Notes: generated from the sequence alone by a model not told the origin. Positions 1 through 13,834 are shown, counted from the first letter of the stretch. The stretch: DNA of 64,000 bases from Tetranychus cinnabarinus (GCA_022266195.1 WHVY01000001.1:18848001-18912000); one strand, 5' to 3'. Translations and numbers: made by a program.

Positions 1-624
1 TTCCGGTCAAAGAATCGTCAATTGATGTAAAAGTGATTATAAAAGATCAAATTTATAATAAAAAATTAAAATGCTTAATTCAAAAAGTTTAGCTTAGTTA
101 AGCTGTCTATCAGTTTTTGCAAAAGGATTGTGTGATTGAATTAAGTTCAAGATTATTAAATAGACTCGATATTCTGCATGGTTTGGATTTTCCTTGGTTG
201 GTGATTTTCTTCTTTGAAATTCTTCCAAGTTTTAGCTTGTAACAGCTTCGGTTCAGTTAGTTTTCGTTCAATTTTAGTAAGAGGTCTGGTTATCGATCAC
301 AGAAAAAAATTTCATAGGTTCATAACTTGTAGCAATGCATGTAGCTATGTAAAGTCATGTTTTTTGCTCATTTATTGACTTTAAATTACTTAAATTAGTG
401 ATTTTTTATTTCAAGATTCAGTATAATTCATGGGAAGATTTATTCAAAGTATGTAAAAACCAAATTCATAAGTGAGCTTGGCCATCAACGATGATGTTGT
501 AGCAAATTTGATAATTGGCTAAACCGTAGCAAAATACCACACAATGCATACATTAAATTTGATTTTTGTATACTTTGTAAGTAATTCGAATAAAATACGA
601 TTCGAGTTAAATTAGAACCCCTTT
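1..624. other. Non-coding flank, nothing recognised
   Basis: AT-rich sequence downstream of the PDCL3 stop codon. No exon, RNA gene or repeat could be supported on either strand. It probably holds the PDCL3 3' untranslated region next to position 625. Confidence 0.5.
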
Positions 625-1763
625 CTAATCCTCATCGCTGTCAGAATCTCGACCACCACCTAAACCACCTAAACATGTGTAATGTTTTCTTGGTTTAAAA
701 GATTTTTTTCTTGGGTCTGATTCGAGGCTTGTTTTGATTGCACCAGTCTCTGAAATCATCCACTCTAAATCTGAAAATGTAAAAATAATCAGGAAAAAGA
801 AAAAGATCAGTTTATAGTTCTTAAAAATTCTGGATTAGTTGATATTACCGTCTTGCTTGAGATTAGTTCCACCAAAGGAGTCTGAGCCGAGGATTTGTTT
901 TTTCAACTCGCCTTCGTAATATACAAAAATTGCTGGTAAATTGGATTCCGGGAAATTAGGAATACAAAGTTGTACCAGACTTTTGATGAATTTGGTGTGT
1001 ACAAATTTCATTGCCAGATATCTAAGATGATTATTGATCAATGAGCACAAAGTGTCACTGTAAATAAAGAAAGTCAGTTAATAAATTTCTGTGAAAACAG
1101 GTCTGAAAGGCTCAGCTATAAACTGAACTAATTTCACAATAATGAGCTGAGTTTGGTCGCAAAAAATTGGGTGGAAGACTAAATACTAGGATTTTCAATG
1201 TAAGCAATGTCGATGTTTACACTGATACATGCAATCGAACTTTACATAACTGTCGAGTTTAATAGTATCCATTAGTAAAATTCAAAATACTTACCCTTCT
1301 CGATAAACATGGAGAACCACCCAGATACCTTCACCAGCTTTATTTACTTGATCAACATAATCTTGCTTAGTAATCTCAATGACTTCACCAAATCTTGGCT
1401 TCATTTCTTGTAATCTCAACTCAGCCAGGCGCTTTTGCCGGTACTCATGGAAAGCTCTTTCATCGTCTTCTCCTAAATGGTCAAGGAAATCTTCATCATC
1501 GTCACTATTTTCATTAGAATCACTTTTGGGTTTTTCAAAGTAAGCCACAATTTTATCCTGGTTATCATTAAATCCACCCTCCGATGATTGTAAAGTCAAC
1601 TCATCTTGATCATCATCAATAGTGGCTTCATCCTTCTTAATGATTCCTTTCCTTTGTAAAACATCAATCCATTCTGTACCAGAGGCCTATTCAAAGAAAA
1701 CAGTTAACAATTTTAATCAAACATCTAAATAAGCAAATTAAATTAAATAAAATGACTTACCAT
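625..1763 (-). CDS. PDCL3: Phosducin-like protein 3 (viral IAP-associated factor)
   Basis: Four coding exons on the minus strand: 1761-1763 (ATG alone), 1295-1686, 849-1057 and 625-770. Splice phases agree and give about 250 residues, close to the roughly 240 usual for the family. The N-terminal helical part has ASGTEWIDVLQRKGII and FGEVIEITKQDYVDQVN, followed by the thioredoxin-like phosducin fold (WVVLHVYREG, then LPAIFVYYEGELKKQ) and a C-terminal acidic tail ending DSDSDED, all as in PDCL3. Family members are cytosolic co-chaperones that help the CCT/TRiC chaperonin fold actin and tubulin and that bind IAP proteins. The initiation codon is cut off from the rest of the protein by an intron directly after ATG. 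Assignment to PDCL3 rather than PDCL2 rests on overall resemblance. Confidence 0.93.
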
Positions 1764-4487
1764 TTTAAAAGTGAAAAGAAGCAGCTACACAGCACAAATA
1801 ATAATAAACAACAAGCCAAAAACTAGATGTTACCTTTTTAGGCGATGATTCAACCAACACACACCAGTCTCACTCGTTAGTCAAAGCAACATGGCAAACA
1901 TATGATTACAGTGATTACAGCAAATCACTGATTTCAACTCACCGATTGCTCTTTGATACAATCTTTATTTCAATTTAATACATTGTTGCTCAGTACTGCT
2001 AAAATTATCGGAATTGGTTTACTTACAGAAATAGTTTTATTTTTTTAAAAATAATTTAAGTTTTTGAATGTATTTCTGTTAAATAGCTGCAGCCTGAACT
2101 TGTATCTAAAAATATCTGGAATGAAACAGCCTCTGAGTTTAAAGAATAACAATAATTTAATGGTTTCTCAATCAAATCCGATCTTATTGTAATTTGCTCA
2201 TTAAGATTGATTTTTCGTCAATCCTAACTAGCACTTCATGTAAAAATTCAGCTGGTGAATTAAAATTACTATTATAGTTTTCCAACCTTAAATGTTCCAA
2301 CATTACAAATAAATGAATTTTTAATTGGTGAAAACAATTGTATTTCATGAATTAATCAACTGTTTTAAGGTTTAAACTTGAAATTGCAGTATTAATATCA
2401 AGTAAAATTAGCAATAAACAGACTCATAAACTGATTTTAATTCAAAACTACAAATAAATCAAATTGAATATTTTTCTACGAATCCATTGCAAAAGCAAAT
2501 TACTCTCAATTAGAATGATTTAATTTAACTATTAAATCAAGTTAAGAAGTGAATTGGATGTAAATTGGCTTAATCATGGATGGACGTATAATCAGTCCAA
2601 CAGTAATACATAGTTAAATAAAGCAGTAAAGTCGATTTAAATGATGACTAAATTGCTGTACATTCAAACAGTAACCTTAAATAACTGGCTTCAATTATGA
2701 GGCCTTCAATCGGACCAAATTTGGTTAACCACTTGACACGAAAAGAGCAACTTAAATATGATTAGATGATGACTATTAGTTGATTGTAGCATCACATTTA
2801 CTAGATAATTGGCATCTTTAAGGTACAATTTCGGTCACAATAATTTTCATCCAAAATGTAACGAGAGATTAACAGTTTGGGCGCTTTTAATGAAACATTG
2901 AACCCAATAAGGTATAAATGAGAAACCATTTGAAACATGAGTTACATTTGAATGTTCATTGAAGATAAATATTGTGATCATTTTTGGATTTGAGTACTTA
3001 AATGAGATAAATAAACACATCACTGATGATTTAATTGAATTTGTAACCATGAAATTGTGATTATAATAGTTGAAGATGATATTGCTTGTAAACAAGTTAT
3101 AGACTATGGATGCTGTTTAAAACCTGTCAACATTCAATTGAATTATTGTGGTTATGATTAATAATGAAAACAATTTAAGTGAATACAAGATTCTTTTCTT
3201 AAATGACTTTGATTATTTGTAGTTAACATTGAAAGCTGTGTGATTAGTTGTAAGTAAAATTGGGAATGGTTGCTTGTTGATATTGAAGCTCATAAATCAA
3301 GTGAAGAGCAATTGATTGGATGTATTTTGAGTCCTAAAAATAAATTGTTGGGCGAAAATTGAGAATGAATATGATTTTGTTTATTCAAAAACATAATCAA
3401 AATTAAGAAAAATAGTGATACATGATATGTTGAGTGAAAGAGAGAAGATGAAGATGAATCAAATCAACTGTAGATGCGTTAACTTGATATTTATACGGTG
3501 CAACTCCAATGATGAATAATCGACTTCAAAAATAGCGCAGCTAACAAGCTAAATTAGCAAAATTTTCAAAATCACAATTCGAACCGAAACATGGGAAAAA
3601 GCATGGATACTGAATGGTAAAAAATCAATCTTCGAATAGCTTGAAAAATCTAAAATTTACGCTCAACGAAAATGTGATCAATTTACAGCCAACATTGAAA
3701 TCGCCAAAAGCTATCAGTTCACTTAATGGTTTTACTGTAAGTTATCTTGATACATCCAAATGAATCTGAGTTTTAATTATTCCAGATAACTGATATACGA
3801 TCGGAATAATCCATTACTAGATAAAATTTCAATGGCCATAGTTAATTGTGTTTCAGTTAAATGAAAAATGAAGAGGATAAGGCTTTTCTTAGATTGCAAA
3901 AAATGAAATTGTATCAATCGATGACTCTACTGTAATATTGAAATAAATTAACGAGCAAATGTTTAAAATATTAATGAATATTATTTTCAATAAGTTGCTA
4001 AATCATTAACATATGGTGAAGAAATTATATTGTTGATTGAGAAAAGATGATGACGATAAAAATAGTTATTTTGGAAACGATTTTACTCATCAGCAAAATA
4101 CTGTAGATGAGGAAGAGGCTGATTTGTTGCAGTCCGATGGGTGGTTGTTGATAATTTGCTTCTTGGGTCATCTGTGGTTGTGCTTTGATGGTCATGATTA
4201 TGGTGGCTGTTGGTTGATTTGGTTCGTTTAGTTACTGTTGAAGTAACGTCTTTTTTCAACCTTATTATCGAGGAGGGAAGGTTGAGAGAGGATACATCAT
4301 CAGAAAAAGGTTAAGAGGTTCGAGAGTAAAATAAATTCTGTTTTGATGATTGAAGATGAGGTTACAGAGGAGTGAGGGAAACTAAGGAGAATGATGATGA
4401 GCTACAATTTGCTAAAAATTATTGGTTTCTAAGACAGAAAAAATGCGAGCAAAAGAGAATTTTGTTTCTTGATTCTATTCATTGGAG
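1764..4487. other. Intergenic, PDCL3 promoter side to caveolin 3' end
   Basis: No coding exon recognised. PDCL3 transcription starts at the left edge and the caveolin 3' untranslated region lies at the right edge. Short open frames (for example around 2847-3095 and 4037-4231) have AT-rich, low-complexity translations and no family resemblance. Confidence 0.5.
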
Positions 4488-7400
4488 TTAAACATTATGA
4501 GAATGAACATGTTGTTCACTTCGTGTCCGAATGTTTCCAAATAATAATCCTGCTGCTGCGAAAACTGGATCCAAAAGGCATCGAACAACCGCGTTCCAAT
4601 ACTGAAAGTAAAAGGAAAGAATGTAACATAATGTAATTAATTTGAATGATTAAATTGCTTTATTATGGGAAGAAACGAGATAATTAACATGATGATGGTT
4701 GGGAGATGATTGAGGGTTAATTACAGTAGATTACAGTTTTAATTTGAATAACTCAATTTTATTGTTGTGTTTTTGCAAATTCCTGAGAAACAGCTTAATC
4801 AAAACTCAGATTCATTTTTTAATGATTGGTAAATTGAATGTAAATTTTTCCTCATTTGATTCAATCATTAATAATGCAACCTAATCAGCTAAGACATTTA
4901 ATACCAAGCAAAACAGAGGGGACTTCAATTTAATCAATTTAGTACTATTCTTTACTTATCAATGAATTCATATTGATTGAGAAGAAATTGGAAAATAATT
5001 TTCATCAACTTCCCTTCTAGAAACTTTTCTTGCTGTTCATAAATTCATATCTGAATGACTCGAAAACAGGAGTTGAATTACTTCAGTGCCCAGTGCTTTT
5101 TCTCACAATTTAGTCCTAATTTCACTGTTTTCGGCTCGATGGTCAGGTTTAACAATGGCTCTGATGTTTACATCAACTCTGCAATTTTTATGGAATTCAT
5201 TTTAAAATTTCTCCTCAAAACACAATTGCTAACAATAAACTTTGTACAAAACTACTCATCAATACAATACTGCTTCTTGAAATTTATACGCGAATTGCTT
5301 TATTTATGAACATCACAGCGATGGCACATCATTAAAAAGCTTGTTATTATAATTAAAATGAAGGAAATATATTTCAAATCAAGGTTAATCGAAAAATTCA
5401 GCTAAATCTAATGATAAGTAGTGACAATAAAACTTACTAGCAAGTTGCAAGTTTGAGCTAAGTCAAGCATTTAATGTCTTGAACAATTGAAAGATTCCCT
5501 GAATATGGCTTACTTTTATACAATCATGAGGACAAGTAATTAACTGATTGTGGAACAATTTTATTCCTGTTATGTTAACCGTAAAATTCAAAATGATCGG
5601 AAAAAAATAATGTGTATGCAATGATCTGTAGTTTTGTTTAGTTAGCCTAGTGCAATTGTTGAGTCTATTTGCGAGATCATTTAAGGGTCTATTGGAAGGT
5701 GAAATAACAAAGAAAGCTGAATATATATAGTTAATTTAAATGACAAAATTTAACTAAAAGGTAATGAAAGAAGGGAACACTATTCTGTCACAGAAGATGC
5801 ATATAATCAAGCGAAAATGAAAGCGTAGGGAACGAAAGAGATGAAAGTAAAAGTTTACTAGAGAAGGAGATAGAGCTAGTAATTAGTTTGACTAGATTGG
5901 GATGGTTCAACCGGAAATCCTGACCAAAAATATCTCATGTGGAACCAAATTTACTTGGCTTTATACGCCATTGATGGAGGGGAGGGCGAAAAACAGGAGA
6001 GAGAAGGTAAGTTGAAGCATTGGGAATGAAAATGACTAAACTAGATATTGTCTGAGTCAAAGGGAAGGCGATGATTGAGCTGGTAGGAATGAATATGATT
6101 ATGGTTGATGGAGAGATGGCGATGAGAGTGATGAGGGTGATGATTAAGGGTGTGTGCGTTTGTTTTCTTGTCTCTCTCATACAAATTGATGTTATATGAG
6201 AGGAAATCTGATGAAAGTTACATACCTTGTGTGCATAATGAATTGTTATCTCAAAAAGTTTGAAAAGTGGCATCAGAATCCAAACCATGGCGGCTGAAAA
6301 AATGGCAAAGATTAAAGCCCAAAAGATGGCTAAGAAGGGTGCGAGGACGGCTGTTATCAAACCATAGAACCAGCATCGTGAGTTGGTGAAGATGAGGTAA
6401 GTTACTCTCCAGATGAATTCAAATCCGTGAAGAGAATCAGCTTCAGCAATAACATCTTCAAAATAAATGTTCACATGGTCATTGATGTGCTTTTCATCTC
6501 GATCCAATACATTTAACCCAATTGTACAGTTTTGAGCGCAAGTTAGTGGAGTCTTTTTGGGTCCTTCTTTCTTCTCTTTGGGAGTCTTTTCTTTTTTAGC
6601 CTTCTTCTTGTCTGTTAAGATGATAAAACATTGTGCAAAAATTAATTAGAGATACAAAACAGATAAATTAAAATGAGAATATAAGATTTGGCGAAAGCGA
6701 TTTAAAAGTTTCATGTAAACAGTCAAAAGCTGTTCAGCCATTTAAAAAACAATTGAAGCAGATTAAATTGAAAAAATGATCAAACTGATGGGCCAACAAC
6801 AGCCTAGATGGTCTGTTTAAGGTCACGTAAAGAGAGGGAGAACCTAAGGGAAAAGCTAAGGGCAACAGAAATGAAAGATCACGAAAGGTTGCTTTCAAAT
6901 TCTTGTCATTGTAATGTCTATTTAGACTTTCTCTTCTCATTTTCTATCTCATTTCTTCTAATTTTGAATCTCAACTTCTTTTCTGTCAATGCGAACCTAA
7001 GAAAGTGAAGACAAGTGAAAAGAAAGGCGGGTTGAAAAAGGGAGGAAAGAGCAAAAGGGGCGTTGGGTAAGGCCAATGAAGGCCGTTAAAATATGGCCGT
7101 GTTTATTATCGTTTCAAGATATCTCTTTTTTAAAAAAAGAGGAATCTTTTGCTCTCAATGGAAGCCATTTTTAAATCAAATGTTAAGTTTGTTCGTTAAC
7201 TAAGAGGTTAAAAAGCGAAGTCAGACAAGAAAAGCGTTAACTAACAACATTTAAAAATCAACATACGGCTAAGGATTAATCAATGGGAACGTTTCTTTGG
7301 AAACGGCGATCATAATTTTAAAAACATGCAACATTTATATTACGTAAAATCAGTAATGGCAGTAATAAAAGTAATCTATAAGCTATTTCTAAGGTATTAC

Positions 7401-7889
7401 TATCAAGACTAAATCATAATAAAAGAGGCAAAATCTAATGCAACAAAACTATTCCTCATACTGAACTAATGACTAAACCCTGTAAGCTGCATTAAGCTAA
7501 GAAAAAATAGATATAACTGCTAATGGTCATTTTGATGGGGTAAAATTTTAGAGAAAAATATTGATAGCAAAAGGAAAAATTACATGAGCATGTAAGGGAA
7601 AATCATGAAGATTGATGAGGTTATGACGCACGGCGGTTGAAACTTGCAATGGTCAAGAAAATAAAAAAAAAATTCACCAATCTAAGAGTTAATATTTGAA
7701 AATAATCTTACCTTTTTTATCATCGTCTTTCTTGTCGTCGGAAGATTTTTCATCCTTGTCACCATCTACTTTAGATTCCATTTCGATTTTTTCTTCTTTC
7801 TCAGGATGATCAATTTTACCTTCCTCTTCTAATAAAGGGATGTGAGATTCATTTAAATTGGGCTTTGATCCGCTCTTGTTAGTATCCAT
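4488..7889 (-). CDS. Cav: Caveolin
   Basis: Three coding exons on the minus strand: 7712-7889, 6226-6611 and 4488-4601, joined in frame to give 225 residues. The signature FEDVIAEADS closely matches the caveolin hallmark FEDVIAEP. It is followed by the scaffolding-like stretch (GFEFIWRVTYLIF) and a long hydrophobic hairpin (YGLITAVLAPFLAIFWALI onward). The small last exon gives YWNAVVRCLLDPVF and ends shortly after, a typical caveolin C-terminus. Caveolins are integral membrane proteins that oligomerise and shape caveolae. Unusual here is a long lysine/aspartate-rich N-terminus (KKDDDKK repeats, then KKAKKEKTPKEKK) before the core domain. The last exon lies 1.6 kb downstream of exon 2 and is too short to stand out alone; it was found by its acceptor site and family pattern. 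Caveolin family certain; subtype not assignable. Confidence 0.9.
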
Positions 7890-10283
7890 TGTATTTTAAG
7901 ATGAATTGAAATCAGGGAAAAGTTTCACAAAAAAAATGAGTAAAAGTAAAAAGAATGCAGCAAGTCGATAGACTAAAACGAAATAAGGGTTAGGAGGTAA
8001 AAAAGCTGGTTTATTGGGTTTGAGGTAAGAAGCTTGACTAAGAAACTTTTCTAGAAAAACTTTTTTTCAAACTTTGTGGACTGAATACGAAGACGTTTGA
8101 TGATGAAGATGAAGGCGAAGAAGATGAAAAATTGAAGAAGACAAAGAAACAGAAAGAGAGAGAGAGAGAGATGATAGAAAGAAGAAACGATAAATTGAGA
8201 GACAAACCCAGTTGAAGCAAAGGCTGGGCCAGGGCTGGCTGGTACTCATGCGCAGAACAAACGTGATTTTTTCAAAAAATTTTCAGGTTAAAGATGTCAC
8301 TTTTTTGATTATCGTTGACGCTATTTATAAATGATTATAATTTTCAATTATTATCCATCGAAATAAGTTTTCATCGATTTTTGTGTTTTCTTAAAACTGT
8401 CATCATTTATTGATAATTTGGAGGCAACAGTTGATTTGGCGTTTAAATGTCAAAGTAATTTCTCTTTTCTTTTAAGTGATGAGCCTGCTTTAAACCTTTT
8501 CAGCCATGTTTGTTAGGTTGACAAATGTGTAATCTGCCTGCACTTTTGATTATTGCAAGGAATTGTTTATTGAAATGTAAATTGTAAATATTGAAACTTA
8601 CAGTTTAATCTAATATCTGATCATGGTTAATTGTGCCTCTGGTTTTACACTTTAACTCGATAGTTAAACATTCAACTATGTCAATCTAATTTCCTGATAA
8701 CTGTTAACCTGACTCCTGTTTCTCTTTGTATTTCCTATTTGATTGTTTAAACACTTGAATATTTTTCTTTTTCGCTCAGGCACAATTAAGTAAATAATAG
8801 TGATAATGATCAAACGCCAAAACTTTTATTAATGGGTAGCAATCTATTAATTTTAAAAGGTACAAACTGCTTCAAGCTACCTTTAAATTTGGTAGTACAA
8901 GTTGAATGGTGAATGGCAAACAATACAAGAAGGGAACCCAAAAATGATCAAGAAAAATATCTTTTTATACTCAATGATTCAAAGTGTAAACCTGTTTCCA
9001 TACAAATTGATAGCGAAACAGAAGCCAGGAGAAGAGAAAACATTTTTATTCTTTGCTGTCTCTGTAATTATATTATAAATCAACAGAACACACTTGATTA
9101 ATCAACGCCACACAAAGACACTTCTGTAATTACCGTATTACCTGGCTAATGATAATTTTCAATCCATCATTTGTTGGGTGAAAGTGAAAAACATTTTCAA
9201 CGATTGTCTAAAATGATTAAAGCTAATGCTGTTACCTTTTTTTTCATATATAAATATATTTGTTTGCCCAACAACATATTTGAAACAATTAATGACGGTC
9301 ATGATGAATAGGTTTAATCATTATTATCAGTATCATGAAACAATAATATCTAAACCATATGCTGTTGATTATAATTTGATATTTTGTGTCTGTTTTATCA
9401 CCAAGGGTTATCCAGATTGAGAGGCAATTCTTGATGGAAAGGCATGAAAACATGAGATAGGCAAAACACCCAAATTGTATTCACAGTTTACATAATTGCT
9501 ATTAAGGAATCAGTTATTCAATGTAATTTGTGTGCAACTAAAAATAGATGAGTTCAAGGTTTAACTCAATCATTTTGATTAAACTTTTCATTGAAACACG
9601 ATCAAAGCATCATGAACCGTCAGCCTTACATTTCATGGACTATGAAAGGTTAAAATCTTAATCAATCCAACCAGTCTAATCAATTTAGATTGCTGGTTAC
9701 ATCCATTGAGCTGGTAAAAACAAAAGTATTACATGTTTATGTTAATTGGCTTTACAGAGTCTTGTAACCCAAACTAATCTTTTGGGTTAGCAACAAGTTG
9801 CTGTTACCAATAAATTTAATTATTTTTACATTCTTTATCAAATGAAGACAATCAAATTAATAATAACTAATTCTCACTTCAATGTCAATTGTTCAACTTA
9901 AATTGAGTCCAATTGATTTTAATTTGCACCAGCAAGTTAATTCCTAGTCAATGGGTTTTGTTTTTACTAAGCACATGTCAAACCCAAAACTGGTAGTTAA
10001 TCAGCTTTCCAGCTATTTAACAATTTTAAGCTGGAATGGATTTAAAACAACTGGTCAACCAGAAATGGACAAAGTAAAAAGCCTTTTCCTAAATTGGACC
10101 AATAATCTATTCATGATTAATTAGATCCTTTAATTGGATCATGTAAAGCTACCGGTGTTTTAAATCCCAGCAAATCTGGTAAAGGGATTCGACTGTTAAT
10201 CTGGTAAAGTGGATAAAAATAGACATTGGTATTGTCTTTGAATTTAGCAAAAATGTTGAATAGTTTATTGTTTATAATGTAAT
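7890..10283. other. Intergenic between caveolin promoter and spaetzle 3' end
   Basis: No gene recognised. It holds a purine-rich low-complexity stretch with a GA run near 8151-8171, about 260 bases upstream of the caveolin ATG, where it may belong to the promoter or 5' untranslated region. The rest is AT-rich without structure that could be supported. Confidence 0.5.
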
Positions 10284-11962
10284 TTACAAGCGACTTTTTC
10301 TTTTCGTGGTTCGATAAAAGATATTTGATTCTGGTAAATCGTAACAAATACAAACACAACAAGATGGGAAACGAAACCAATCGGCAAATATTCCTCTACA
10401 TTCATTTTTTGGGTCAAAGGCAAGTAACCGGTGTAGACGGTATTGTTGTTCACATCGACAACCATCTCGGCAAAACATTTGACTATTTTCGTGGGCACAT
10501 TTTTCCCAATGAACATATTGTTCAAAGGGATAAACATTGAGTAGAGCCAATATTTCACCACGAGTGTTATTAGCCCAGTATGGAGCGATCACTTCTTCAC
10601 GAACTGGACATGCATTCACACCTTTACTCTTTGGCTGTTCTGGATCAGGGGTTATAGATGGTTGGGAAGGTTGACTGTTATTGCTTTCTTCACTTGAACC
10701 GTTATCCGTTAATGGATTTGGAGCCGCTGAACTTGTCGATGATGTTTCATGTCCATTGCTCATTGAAAGTGTTGTTGATGGTGATGTTTCAGGTGCCTTT
10801 TGCTCATTACTGCCAACCATATAAAACCTTTCAGCAATAGTCATACCTGGGTCCAGTGATTCAGTTGGTGCTGAATTGTAACCTGGTGTTGTTGTCATTG
10901 CTGCCTCTAAATATTCACTATCACTTGGAGAGTTTTGTACATTTGTTGATGTCAAGATATCTGATGGAGTCTGAATGGTTGTTGACTCTTGATTATCACC
11001 ATCTTCACTGTTTTCTGCGAGATTAAACGCTTGATTGTAGTTGGTTTCATTGTTGACTGTTTTAACATCACTGTGAACATTGTTTTCACTACTGACTGTC
11101 CGGTTGTCAATTGATGATGTCTGTGTTTCATTTACACTTTTAACAACACTGGTGACCACATCATCTCTTTTACTTTCCACCTTTTTATCCTGTTCACCCA
11201 AAACTGTGTCTTCTTCATTATCCTCTTCACCTTGTTCCAAAAAAAATGATCTCGGACGAAACTGGGGTTGATATTTATTGAATGGAGTTTGATGGTTAAA
11301 TATGTGATTGGATTCGTAAAATTTAGTCTCCTTGTTATTGATGAAAACATTGTCATATTTTTCCCTTAAATCTTGAATTTCATTAGTCAATATTTGATAA
11401 TGACGCTGATCTCCATACATACGCCTGAGCAATCCTTGGTTTTCATAAATATATCGTCTGACTGCAGCCCATGGATAAATGGTTCCAGATAGTTCACAGA
11501 AATTTGATTTACTCATATCACATGGTATATCCATTAATAGACGAGCACTGACTTTAGGACCACAAGTTGATTGAGTCAAGATTGGATTAATGTTAAACAA
11601 TACGGTGATCACCTGGAACAGAAAGAAAGAAACACAAAAAGCAAACCATGAGTAACATCAACCCAAAAGGCAACCCATAACGAGATGAATGTAAACAAAA
11701 GCACAAAAATGGCACTTGTGGTGATTACAGAACTGGTAATAGTTGAAATAGATAATTTAATTGAAATCTAATCAGCTTGTTTATCCATGTCAAGGTTACC
11801 AATCAAATGTCATGGTGAAGAATGAAAAAAAGAGATACATTTATAGATTGTAAACAAAGAGGTAAACGTTAACTGAACCAGAAACATCACTTTCACTTAA
11901 GGCCTTGTTAATACATTTATCAAGTCATATATTCTTACCTCAAAAATGAATGGAATCAACAT
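10284..11962 (-). CDS. spz: Spaetzle-like secreted cystine-knot ligand
   Basis: Two coding exons on the minus strand: 11939-11962 (MLIPFIFE) and 10284-11612, joined in phase 0. The joined N-terminus MLIPFIFEVITVLFNINP makes a hydrophobic signal peptide, which is why this short first exon was chosen. A conserved N-terminal block (CGPKVSARLLMDIPCDMSKS onward) is followed by a long Ser/Thr/Asn-rich, probably disordered and cleavable pro-region. The C-terminal cystine-knot domain begins near CPVREEVIAPYW and holds CRDGCRCEQQYRLHRLL and ADWFRFPSCCVCICYD. Spaetzle proteins are proteolytically activated ligands of Toll receptors in immunity and development, and some act as neurotrophin-like factors. 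The knot resembles the Spz4/Spz5 subgroup more than classical Spz (by memory, not alignment). A near-identical copy of its last coding part lies at 13681-13834. Total about 450 residues. Confidence 0.9.
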
Positions 11963-12666
11963 TGTTACAACTTTCCAATCAATGTTAATCAATTATGTTT
12001 ATTGAAATATCTTTCCTCACTCTTTTTTTGCATCAATCAACTACGGACATCAACTAATTTTTGGACAGCTTCCTTTCGACCATCAAGTTCAATGTCTTTA
12101 TGGATCTCTTTTTTTTCATCAAAACTTGGTTTTCAAGTTTACAATCTTATTCTCTTCATCATCATCTTCTCCTTCTTGCCTCTCACTTTATCATTATCCA
12201 ATTCTTTCCTTACCCAATCAATGTTACTTCCGTATTTGCGCGTATTGACCATCAATGGCACTAAGATTCCCTCATTAAATACTGTCCCTTCATCATCTTG
12301 ATCACCTTTCCCCTGAAAGTATCGCCCAACATGTAAACTCGATCCAATTTTCAATGAGATGACTCCAAGACGACCTCCTAACGTGAAAGTTTTCTTGATG
12401 TTTACCTGTTTCTCGGTTCCAATCTTCAATCTATCATTAGCATCATCATCATTATTGCTTTCTCTTCAACCAATTCATCCTAATTGTTGCTTTAATCATC
12501 AAATAATTGTCTTATTGACCGATACTTTTGGTAATAACAGTTGATCAACAGAGTGACATGCTTTTAATGACATCTCTCTCATTCCCATTCAATCAAATCT
12601 GTTTTACCATTATTAACATCATTAGGAAATTTTAATATTTAACAAATTTTATAACTCTTTCAACCT
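11963..12666. other. Intergenic, spaetzle promoter region
   Basis: Upstream of the spaetzle ATG and downstream of the truncated aminotransferase exon. Pyrimidine-rich (TCATC/TTC repeats) on the plus strand. No coding exon recognised. Confidence 0.45.
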
Positions 12667-13607
12667 TTAAACTTCTTTGAGGTAACCTTTAGGAGGAATA
12701 ACTTGGCCACCACAGCTCAACATTGATTCAGATATAAATGCACCAATCGAACGATCTTTTTCATGGGCGTTTTCTATCAATTTAGCAACTTCGTTGGCAT
12801 ACAGCTTTCCGATAACTTCATCATCGTCATATTCATCTTTGTTGAATTTACCACGGTAATTGCATGGTAACGGTGCCTAAATGTGAAATGACAGAACATT
12901 GATTAACAACAAAAAGCAACAATTATTAAAAGTTACGACTGGTAAGTTACAATGTGAACCCAATTCTTCTTCTTGTTTCCCTTAATATTTTCAAATTTGT
13001 AAGGGCTAATTTCAACAATAGAGGTTAAGTGACCATGGTATGCACTAAGGATAAACAAAATGAAAGATGATTTGAAATCATCAAAAAACACTGAGCTAAG
13101 AAATAAAATAAAAAACTTACCTATCTACAGCGATGACATCCTTGTGTTTTGTATGAGCACGAGCAAGTCGAAGAGCAAGATCATTGGCTTCAGAGCTATC
13201 AAATAAGACAAATTATTCAAGAAATCGTTAGAAATGTAGGAAAGAGGACGAAAGGATTACAAAGACAAATGAAATAAATACATACCCAGAGTTGAAAAAT
13301 AGTAGACTGACAATTTTCAGGAAAATATTGAGTCAATCGCTTAGACCATAGCATGATGAAGATATCGAGAATTGGTATAGACGAGTGACATTTGACGAGC
13401 TCGAGTTACATGAGGATTACAGTGACCAACATGAGCAACATTGTTGATACAATCGAGATACTTGGTTCCAATTTCATCATACATGTATTGACCATCACCT
13501 CAGACAATTTCGAGTGGGTCATCTTTGAAAGACAGGGTACATGATTTTCCAATGTGTTGTTCACGAAGTCGTAAAGTTTCTTCTTTAGGAAGGGTTTCTA
13601 GACTCAT
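12667..13607 (-). pseudogene. N-terminal half of ETNPPL/AGXT2L-type aminotransferase, broken
   Basis: Minus-strand exons can be traced at 13286-13607, 13121-13195, 12951-13044 and 12667-12876. They resemble the N-terminal half of ethanolamine-phosphate phospho-lyase (ETNPPL), a PLP-dependent class III aminotransferase-fold enzyme: a start like ETLRLREQHIGKSC, then CINNVAHVGHCN, SEANDLALRLAR, AYHGHLTSIVEISPYKF and a last segment ending GGQVIPPKGYLKEV before a stop. The first exon is damaged: an in-frame TGA (apparently a CGA codon mutated) after DPLEIV, and at least two frame changes around the stretch that should read RL..PE..S..YF..NSG. No usable donor or C-terminal exon follows 12667. The half holding the PLP lysine lies upstream instead (14081-14777), the reverse of the normal order. 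Called a pseudogene; the small exons after the first remain open. Confidence 0.85.
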
Positions 13608-13680
13608 TGAAAATTAATTATCAATAATCATTCTTAAACTGTATAATAATATTTCAAAGTATAAAAGTATAAAACTAAAA

Positions 13681-13834
13681 TATTTGATTCTGTTAAATTG
13701 TAACAAATACAAACACAACAAGATGGGAAACGAAACCAATCGGCAAATATTCCTCTACATTCATTTTTTGGGTCAAAAGCAAGTGACCGGTGTAAACGGT
13801 ATTGTTGTTCACATCGACAAGCATCTCGTCAACA
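13681..13834 (-). pseudogene. Spaetzle cystine-knot fragment (duplicate)
   Basis: About 150 bases match the end of the spaetzle coding exon (10322-10475) with about seven differences by eye, in the same orientation. Read in the spaetzle frame it keeps CRCEQQYRLHR and ADWFRFPSCCVCICY, with a few replacements (for example Leu to Ser after LHR, Asp to Asn after CICY). There is no start, signal peptide or pro-region, and similarity stops abruptly at both ends. It is a partial copy that cannot make a ligand by itself. Confidence 0.9.

Noticed and set aside
10265..10561. Second minus-strand frame over the spaetzle knot
   Set aside because: Overlaps the convincing cystine-knot reading in another frame; a shadow.
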